This document shows positions 56,521 through 64,000 of a stretch of 64,000 bases of DNA, piece by piece (position 1 is the stretch's first letter; each line of letters opens with the position of its first letter). Source of the DNA: Macrothele yani (taxonomy: Eukaryota > Arthropoda > Arachnida > Araneae > Macrothelidae); assembly GCA_039090855.1 (NCBI GenBank), contig CM077034.1:225015331-225079330 (forward strand), given 5' to 3'. The position numbers and the translations under genes are program-made. A model generated the notes under the pieces. The model searched no databases and had not been told where the DNA came from. It was given only the letters and a program-made list of their open reading frames with translations.

Positions 56521-58150
56521 TCTGCAATATATATTTTGTCACCATAAAAAGTAGGTTAAGTGTAAATTAACATATGGGCTGCTGTGTTAGCAACGCTCCT
56601 TCTCATTAACTAAAAGTAATCACCTTTATGAGTTGAATAACCACAGCTTGTGTGATACCAATTTTCACTAATGAGCAGATCTTTTTAGAACTCCTTATTT
56701 TTTAACATATGTTAGAAAACAAATGCAGAAATTGTTGGACGAATTCTCTGTCTATTAAGAATCAGGAATATGAATAATACCACCACACTTTTGATCCTTC
56801 GTAATGATAAAATTTGTCAGATATGCTTGCATATTAAAACTGACATCATGAATTTTTGGACTGAAAATCTGTTTTTAAGAAATTGTGGACTCTAATATGA
56901 TGAACGTCGGAAATTGTTTTCCGTGAATTATTGAACCAATCTCTCCCCTCGAAAATAAGTTGCTTAGTATCAAATTCATTGTTTATTTTAAAAAAATGAA
57001 CTGCAAGACTTCCCATGAATCAGTGACTTTTTTTTTTTTAATCGTAGGCATCGAAACGCCGTTTCCGGGTTATTTTAAGTTGTGGTCTAATATCTGATTT
57101 CCGCAATACTTTGCAATCGCCTTAAAGCTATCACTTGTACAGTACTAATAAATATCGATTTTTCTCAATATAATTATTCGTATTTTCTCCCCGAAATGTG
57201 TACTAGATACCTATCATCTAACCTGAGCCAGCGAATCGCTATACGAAACACGCATTTCGTTGAGCTACGGGAAGCAGCGTTGACCCGCTCGACATGGCTC
57301 CCACGTCTCACGGGCCGGATGTCCAATCTAGTCTTCTTCCCGCACACATAAACAGACAAGCGGCTAGATCCAGCACCTTGGCACACAAGCGGCTAGATCC
57401 AGCACCTTGGCACACATCCAAGATTCTCCCGTGCAGGAAGCCACGCCTCTCAGCCGTCAATCATTTAGGACTGTCAACATGGACGGTAGACCTATGCAGA
57501 TTTTTGAAGCCGATCTGTTGTGATATCCCTCGGCGTGTTTTGCTACGTACAGAGCGTTGGTTACCCTCTTGGTCGTGTCTGCCATACGAAAGCATTGAAA
57601 ATTTAAGTAATTTTTAGAAGTTCATATCTTTTGTTAAACAGGTTTGTCAGTGTAAATTTTTTTTTCTGTGTTTGACAGCATACTTCAGCTTGTTGATATT
57701 CTTCCGTTCTTTGGGATTTAATCGTTCATTGAAATTTACTGTGAATGGCTACGTCATATTTTCCTTGATATTTGTGCTTTTTATCTTATGTAGTGTTCTG
57801 AATTTTTAGCAAAATTAACGAAATCGCAAGACGTAGGTTGTACAGAGCTGTTTACGAAAGTTTTAGCAAATTTTTCTGAAATAGTGTAAGTTATGTAATC
57901 GGAGGGGAATTCATAACTGAACCACGCTGAAAAGGATCAATATAATTGTATTATTAAGATAATCGTCTTTGAATTATTAATAACCCACCTAGAATCATGA
58001 CAGTGTTCATTTCCAAACACTTCGCACCATAAACAAAAATGATACGGATTTGGAATCAGCTACAATTTACCAAAAGTTAATCTTTTTTTTTTTCCTGTTT
58101 TAGGGCTTCACCAGTATACTAAATTGCAGATTTGATCATAGCTAATAAAT
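56521..58150. other. No clear gene; GC-richer island at 57.2-57.6 kb
   Basis: From about 57190 to 57590 CpG dinucleotides are frequent in an otherwise AT-rich region. A 29-base unit, CACACAAGCGGCTAGATC and onward, occurs twice in tandem at about 57348-57412. A 107-codon frame starting at 57294 has no recognisable domain. A promoter of a gene beyond view or an old element end are both possible. Confidence 0.35.
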
Positions 58151-58151
58151 A

Positions 58152-58373
58152 ATGCGCCACCCCAGTGGCGCAGTAGTCTAAGCGATGGCCTCTGATCATT
58201 CGTCCGAAATGGTTCCGGGTTCGAATCCCGGTAAGGCATGGATGTTATGTTTGTCGTACGGCACTGGCTCTCTCCCTTACTTGGAACCAGTGGTCCTAAA
58301 TTAGGGACGGGCGACTGCTTATAGCCCATTGAGTTGCTCACAGTGGTCGTTAAACCTCCAATAAAAAAAAAAA
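58152..58373 (+). repeat. SINE-1, nearly full length
   Basis: Plus-strand copy with a slightly altered start (GCGCCACCCCAGTGGCGCAG), B box GGTTCGAATCC, core, tail and A-run. It reads GTCGTACGGC and CCCTTACTTGG, variants shared with the head unit of the array at 59 kb, so the two copies are close relatives. No TSD is obvious. Confidence 0.92.
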
Positions 58374-58653
58374 AAGAAAAACCCTTCCCCCTTTTTTTCT
58401 AGGCAACATGCCAGAGTATATACATATGCTGTATGTAAGAGTATATACATGTACTGCATGTACATATTTTGGACTACATTCAGAGAATTTATAACATTAG
58501 CAGTGAGAGAATGACAAACTCACTTGTGGTTCAGGCATGTTTCCGATAGATATATTGTAACTTATTAATTGGAACAACTTCATTTAGCAAACATATGCTG
58601 AAATAATGTATACCCCATAACTCTTACACTGCAGTGCTGAACAGCATAAACAG

Positions 58654-58976
58654 TTATTCAGGTATCACAGTGTGGAAGAAACATTCCTCTCGCGACACGT
58701 GGCTAACACGTCCTGACGATCAACACAGCAATCACACATTGCCAAATTGACTGCAACCACTGTTTCATATGTGAAATCAATCACTTCAGAAAACCTGAAA
58801 ATTTCATCACATAACAGAAAGCATACAACAGTAATTGGGAGATGTCGGTTCGTTTCCTGTTTCAGGGCAATGAAATTTTCAGGTTTTCTGAAGTGATTGA
58901 TTTCACGTGTGAAACGATGGTTGCAATAATTCAGCAATGCCTGATTGCTGTGTTGATTGTCATTATTCAGGTATCA
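58654..58976. other. Hairpin insertion flanked by a 14-bp direct repeat
   Basis: 58719-58811 and 58868-58963 form an imperfect hairpin with about 92-bp arms and a loop of about 56 bases. TTATTCAGGTATCA flanks the insert at 58654-58667 and 58963-58976. The duplication length fits a LINE-mediated insertion. No coding sequence. Confidence 0.7.
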
Positions 58977-59054
58977 GTTGTACATATGTTCAAAGACTAA
59001 ATGGCTCCATCCATTTCAAGTAGCCAGTGTTGGACCACTTGATATGGATTGACC

Positions 59055-60058
59055 AAAATGTTTGCCGCCCCGGTGACGCAGGCCTCTGATCATTCGTGCG
59101 AAATGGTTCCCGGTTCGAATCCCGGTAAGGCATGGATGTTATGTTTGTCGTACGGCACTGGCTCTCTCCCTTACTTGGAACCAGTGACCCTAAATTAGGG
59201 ATGGGCGACTGCTTATAGCCCATTGAGTTGCTCACGGTGGTCGTTAAACCTCCAATCAATCAATGGATGTTGTGTTTGTCTTACGGCACTGGCTCTCTCC
59301 CTTCCCTGGAACCAGTGACTCTAAATTAGGGACGGGCGACTGCTTATAGCCCATTGAGTTGCTCACGGTGGTCGTTAAACCTCCAATCAATCAATGGATG
59401 TTGTGTTTGTCTTACGGCACTGGCTCTCTCCCTTCCCTGGAACCAGTGACCCTAAATTAGGGACGGGCGACTGCATATAGCCCATTGAGTTGCTCACGGT
59501 GGTCGTTAAACCTCCAATCAATCAATGGATGTTGTGTTTGTCTTACGGCACTGGCTCTCTCCCTTCCCTGGAACCAGTGACCCTAAATTAGGGACGGGCG
59601 ACTGCTTATAGCCCATTGAGTTGCTCACGGTGGTCGTTAAACCTCCAATCAATCAATGGATGTTGTGTTTGTCTTACGTCACTGGCTCTCTCCCTTCCCT
59701 GGAACCAGGGACCCTAAATTAGGGACGGGCGACTGCTTATAGCCCATTGAGTTGCTCACGGTGGTCGTTAAACCTCCAATCAATCAATGAATGGATGTTG
59801 TGTTTGTCTTACGGCACTGGCTCTCTCCCTTCCCTGGAACCAGTGACTCTAAATTAGGGACGGGCGACTGCTTATAGCCCATTGAGTTGCTCACGGTGGT
59901 CGTTAAACCTCCAATCAATCAATGGATGTTGTGTTTGTCTTACGGCACTGGCTCTCTCCCTTCCCTGGAACCAGTTACCCTAAATTAGGGACGGGCGACT
60001 GCTTATAGCCCATTGAGTTGCTCATGGTGGTCGTTAAACCTCCAATAAAAAAAAAATG
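59055..60058 (+). repeat. SINE-1 tandem array, 7 units
   Basis: Plus-strand array starting GCCGCCCCGG at 59064. The tRNA head has lost about 16 bases between GACGCA and GGCCTCTG (the A-box 3' half). The head carries the GTCGTACGGC variant. Six further tail units follow, all joined AATCAATCAATGGATGTTG, one with an extra AATG (59788). It ends in an A-run; AAAATGTT is present at both ends (partly within the A-run, so weak). The last unit is followed by no head. Confidence 0.93.
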
Positions 60059-60117
60059 TTAACATTTTTGTGTATATATGTTCTTTGGTTCTTATAAGCA
60101 TGTACAAAAAAAGAATC

Positions 60118-61217
60118 AAAAGTGGGGCAGACAATTATTTCAAGAGTTATTAATGTTTAAATTTCAGCAGACTCCCATACTTTTAACTTGAGGAAAAAAT
60201 AAAAGCTGTTATATTATTTGTGAGCTGTGAAAAAATAAAAAAGTGCAGAAAATTAAAGTTAGATGTATCTCTGGGATTGTTACTAATTTGATGTTTTGGT
60301 GAATTTCAGAGTATTTACATTATGCAGTTTTAAAGCTGGTTATATACCTTCTTAGGAATAAATAAAGCATAAAATTTTATAAAACAAAAATTATCTAGTA
60401 CTAACCATTAATAATTACTTTTTTTGATTTTCTTTTCACTTCGGGTATGGTTATTTGTAAAAATGTGGAAGAAATGTTTTGAAATTGTTTTTGCCTTTCC
60501 GTTTATGAGACAAATGATTGCCAATGGCTGAAATCTGGCATGGGGATCCAGCTAGTTTGGGCAGTGGCATTCCAATGGCATGAGCTCACCTTTGACAGCT
60601 CTGTTATGTCTGTTTTTGACTTTCCACATATGCTTAATATTTTTTCTTCCATTTGAAGTGTGTCTGTTGTATTTATATGTATTGTTGTGTGAATTTATAT
60701 GTCTTAGTGCATGGATGTTTCTTTTAGCTTTGACATTTCCCTGCCATCACTTTTTTGCTGACTTTTTGTTGTGAAATGCTTGGCCTCAGTGCTCTTTGGC
60801 CACACATGGCCCTTGCACCATTAAAGCTGATAATTATTGCCTTAAGGATGCTTATTTTTGCTGAAAATGGAGTGCTAATTTCCACCCCCGATCTCACAAA
60901 ATATTCTTAACTCCTTTCATTTTCACAAAATATTTTTCATTCCTTCCATTTTTAATAATTTATTCTTTGTGGAAAAGAAATATAATATTCCACTTTTTTC
61001 TGCAATTTTGGTTCACTATACCACCTACATAAGTGAAGCACCCCCATGTTCATGCTGTGTTGAGCGAGCCCTAGTGAGTTAGGTCCATGTAGCTAATTGA
61101 ATATAGCATCTTCTTTTGCTGTTGCATGTCCTTTCTTGCGTCTCCATTTGCTCTTCCTATAAGATCGGGCTTAATTTTAAACTTTTGTAACTTGTAAAAT
61201 AATTGTCTGCCCCAGAT
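60118..61217. mobile_element. Element with ~45-bp inverted ends, no transposase
   Basis: GGGGCAGACAATTATT at 60123-60138 has an exact inverted copy at 61199-61214. The match extends inward (GAGTTATTAATGTTTAAA against CAAGTTACAAAAGTTTAAA) to about 45 bases. The inside is AT-rich without a recognisable protein. Superfamily unknown; flanking duplications are not clear. Confidence 0.6.
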
Positions 61218-61469
61218 GCATTTTCTTTTTGTTTATTCATTTTTCAGTGTACTGAAGCTATCAGCAGGCTTGATAGAGGAACTCTCCAAGTTTGTATGTG
61301 CCATGAGTGCTTAGTTTTGTTGGAGGTCACGAAGGTGCAGGTTAGTACATCATATTGTATGAAGTTTGTTAAATTTAGTGAAAATGGTGACACTAGCAAA
61401 AGAGAAGGCATTTTGTATGTTTTATTTATTTATTTATTATGAGGGTGTGTTAAAGACCAGATCTTTGTA

Positions 61470-61620
61470 CTTCTTCTGCTATGGGACTTGTCTCAGTTGA
61501 AAAGATGAATCATTGCTGTCATCGCACAAATCAATACTGCCATGCTACATAGGATGTATGCAGAAATGGATAATTGTGCACCTGATATGTCAGTAGAAGT
61601 GGACACAGAACATTTATGAG
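61470..61620 (+). pseudogene. IS630/mariner-type (DDE_3-like) transposase C-terminal remnant
   Basis: Plus-strand reading gives IIAVIAQINTAMLHRMYAEM, then a run ending VDTEHL and stop at 61619. The pattern I-x4-IN-x2-ML-R-x2-x-E resembles the C-terminal tail of IS630/Tc1-type transposases from arthropod repeats. It rests on a short match by eye. Confidence 0.4.
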
Positions 61621-62059
61621 GTATGTATAATAAATTTGGGAGTTTGTCTTTCTATTGGCATATCATGCTACCATGATTTGCACTATTTAAGTGGAGCTAT
61701 CTTTTCTAAAGTATCAGAGAATTATGTGTAACCCTATAGTGGATAATAAGTTGTTCAAATACTGAATATTTATTTGTTGTAAACTTTTTTCAGACCTGTT
61801 AAAATTTCAGTAAACATGGACACTGGTTGCCAAGCTATTATGCCAACAAAAGTGTATTGATTTCTATCTGAAGTAGATCATTGAGGTGTAAGGAAGTAAA
61901 TATGTTACACCCAATTATCTCCTTCTGATGGACTGGATTAAATCGTTAGAGAAAACTGACATCAAGAAAAAGCTTCAAAAGAAAGGTGGGTGATTTTTGT
62001 TTTTGAAAGTACCAAACTTTTTTTTTTAAATAAAAATGTAATAAGTGAGCACTTTGGTG
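61621..62059. other. No gene seen
   Basis: AT-rich sequence between two transposase remnants; nothing recognised. Confidence 0.35.
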
Positions 62060-62119
62060 TGATGAATAATTATACTTCCATGCAACAGTATGTAGTAAAT
62101 TGATGATATGTTTAGGTAA

Positions 62120-62356
62120 ATGATGTGGCTCCAGTGCATTTTTCTTTTTAATCCTAAAACTCTGTACCACAACTGGGGGCAATTATATCAGAGTACCACT
62201 TTCCTTTCAACAAAATGGGAAACCACCAGGCAGATGAAGGCCAAGCTCCAAGAATTTTTTGCCTCCAAGGATAAGGCATGGTACCACTGTGGAATCGAAC
62301 AACTTGCCAAAAGATGGATTCAAACTATTGATTCCAATGGTCTTTACTTTGAATAA
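62120..62356 (+). pseudogene. Mariner-like transposase C-terminus
   Basis: The end of this frame, LQEFFASKDKAWYHCGIEQL followed by AKRWIQTIDSNGLYFE and stop, matches the typical mariner transposase C-terminus (FF-SK...FY..GI..LP.RW.K.I...G.YF). The catalytic domain is not found upstream, where the frame is closed by stops. AATAAA-like sites lie just downstream (62396). A fragment of an old mariner element. Confidence 0.75.
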
Positions 62357-62487
62357 TAATATTAATTTTTTGTTGTTATATTTTTGTTTGAATTTTCAAT
62401 AAAAAAAATGCATGAATTTGTGGACCACATTTTGTATTTCTTTGAATAAAGCTCATGTTGAGAATTGGCTACCTAGTTTCTTAATTC

Positions 62488-62656
62488 AATCACTAATCAA
62501 AAACTGCTATTATGGGAATTCTTACTAGGAATTTTTTTATGGGAATAGGTGACAACAAAAGACAGCCTGTAGAAGGAGAAGAGTTTTCTCCGAAAATCTG
62601 CAATTAAAATAAAAAAAATTCCTAGTAAGATTTGCCATGATAGTTTTTGATTAGTA
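62488..62656. mobile_element. Small MITE or hairpin with ~45-bp inverted ends
   Basis: ACTAATCAAAAACTGCTATT at 62491 and the matching reverse complement ending near 62655 pair over about 45 bases with several mismatches; CTTACTAGGAATTTTTTT is near-perfect on both arms. Total length about 165 bp. No clear TSD. Confidence 0.65.
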
Positions 62657-64000
62657 CTCAATTACATTTTCTATATTAAGCAATGCACCTCATATGATCT
62701 TAAAAGTTTGATTTTAAAAAGGTACCACCCATAAACTTATACGTAAAAAAAAAAAAAAAAAATTGCGGTTGGTGTATGCATGTTTAATGATCTGAGAGTG
62801 TTACACAAATAATTCATTTTTCAGTAATTCAATTAAGCATTTTAAGTCAGTATTTTAAGCTGTAAATTATTTCTTCCAGAGCCCCCGAAATTTTTTTGAA
62901 TACTGCCAATGCAGTGTAGAGGAGAGAAAGTTCTCCTACCCACCTCTTTGAATGTACAGGTATAAATACTGTACATTATACTTTCCGACTAAACCAACAA
63001 ACTCCAAAATTAATTTCTATAGCTATAAATTTTTCAATGGTTTGAATATCCAGCAGGATTTAGGACAAATAAGTATATACTACTTATATGCTCGTCTGTA
63101 TTATTTCTAAACATGTCCCCTCTCAAACACATTAAGTTTTTTCCTATTGGGAATAAAATGTTATCAAATTTCACTAGAAATCACGGAAATATCAATTTAT
63201 GTTTTGCATTGTTGAAAACTGTTTTACTATTTTTTCAACTAAAGTTTTTATAAAAGTAATTCTATACTTTTTCTTCAATTAATCAAGCTTCCAACAAAAT
63301 GAAACACTACAAGAGACATCAAAAGGTAATTTTGGAAGATTCAAAACAGTAGAGACCTATTGTAGGCTGGTCAATTACAAGTGACGTGATCCTTTGATGT
63401 TAAACATTTCTTATTTCTAGGTTATGGCACCAATTCGAAACAGATGTTCCAGTCAAATGTTGCAGTCCAAATCACTTTTGTCGAAGAGCTTCTGTAATAT
63501 GATCACTTTTGTGCTTAAATGTTATGAAGAGTGTAGTTGCATCATGTAAAATAGTAATACCCATCCATGAAGATGTCTTTCTGAGAGTTTGTTTATGTGT
63601 TAGAAACATGCAGCACATTTCAAGCACTCCAGATTTCTCATCACAATGTAATTTCATTCCCTGTGTAAACTGTATGAGCTTAGGCTTACTCGGTGAAAAA
63701 ATTGACACACGCAATGTAAATAAATAAAAGCACGAATATTCACTCCAATTTTTTTTATCATGTTCAGCCCGAAGACTTCTATTACTCTGTAAAGCAATTT
63801 CAGCAGAATTGTAATTCTCTGTAAAAGCAGGCACTTCACACTACCATTTAATGAATACATGCAAAAGTTTATCATACAAGTGACATCTAGCAATTTGTGT
63901 GTTCCATACAATATGCAAACCATAATGATAGTCCAAGTTTATGTACAGGATGGAGAACAAAATGCTTACCAAGTCTTATCCACAAAAAACAAGCAAGACC
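62657..64000. other. No recognised gene; one unassigned 120-codon ORF
   Basis: The minus-strand ORF 63834-63472 (120 codons) has no domain I recognise; overlapping ORFs on both strands make a chance frame likely. A-run at 62746-62762. The rest is AT-rich without structure. Confidence 0.3.

Noticed and set aside
57294..57617. 107-codon ORF in a GC-richer island as a host exon
   Set aside because: No domain, includes a 29-base tandem duplication, and has an antisense ORF; promoter or element end equally possible.
63472..63834. 120-codon minus-strand ORF as a gene
   Set aside because: No motif recognised, no flanking gene structure, and an overlapping antisense ORF; left as unassigned.

Overview
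The window looks like nuclear DNA of an invertebrate animal, probably an arthropod; I cannot name the species. It is AT-rich, full of T/A tracts and (TA)n microsatellites, has tRNA-derived SINEs with target-site duplications (TSDs), and its only convincing proteins belong to eukaryotic mobile elements: RTE-type LINEs, Penelope-like elements, a P-element/THAP transposase, hAT and mariner remnants. I see no intact host gene. In effect this is a 64-kb mobile-element graveyard with several young insertions.

Layout. 0-2 kb: a tRNA-like sequence, then unassigned AT-rich DNA. 1.9-9.5 kb: a large imperfect inverted repeat enclosing a decayed minus-strand gene of an arthropod repetitive family, itself hit by two SINE arrays (3 and 11 units). 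10.4-12.9 kb: four more SINE copies and the 3' end of a LINE whose tail resembles the SINE tail. 13.1-16.7 kb: a near-perfect palindrome with a 4-base loop, made of two Penelope-like 3' halves. 16.9-18.6 kb: an RTE LINE inserted in (TA)n and hit by a SINE. 19.3-25.6 kb: a second giant palindrome with minisatellite in its core. 25.6-26.3 kb and 39.4-40.2 kb: two copies of a THAP-domain element. 26.7-27.7 kb: an RTE insertion whose 5' junction is a snap-back copy of its flank. 31.3-33.9 kb: an element with a TTAA-like end enclosing a Penelope-like element with a GIY-YIG endonuclease between inverted arms. 36.5-38.6 kb: a hAT-like element containing a second SINE family. 41.9-47.2 kb: two RTE copies head to head, sharing the same RTE-in-RTE junction. 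47.2-47.9 kb: Penelope-type terminal repeat and P-transposase scraps. 48.1-48.4 kb: a third SINE family. 49.2-51.6 kb: an almost complete P-type transposase. 51.9-53.0 kb: hAT remnant. 53.6-54.5 kb: pogo/Tigger-like element. 54.8-56.5 kb: a satellite containing a nested MITE and an RTE fragment. 58-60 kb: SINEs, a retroposed-looking hairpin and a 7-unit SINE array. 60.1-62.7 kb: remnants of several terminal-inverted-repeat (TIR) elements and mariner-type transposases.

What stands out is how often elements are present as foldback (head-to-head) structures or as tandem arrays inside a single TSD. This suggests that template switching and snap-back during target-primed reverse transcription are frequent in this genome. 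The main SINE, its apparent partner LINE and a SINE-LINE chimera all lie within about 2.5 kb of one another.
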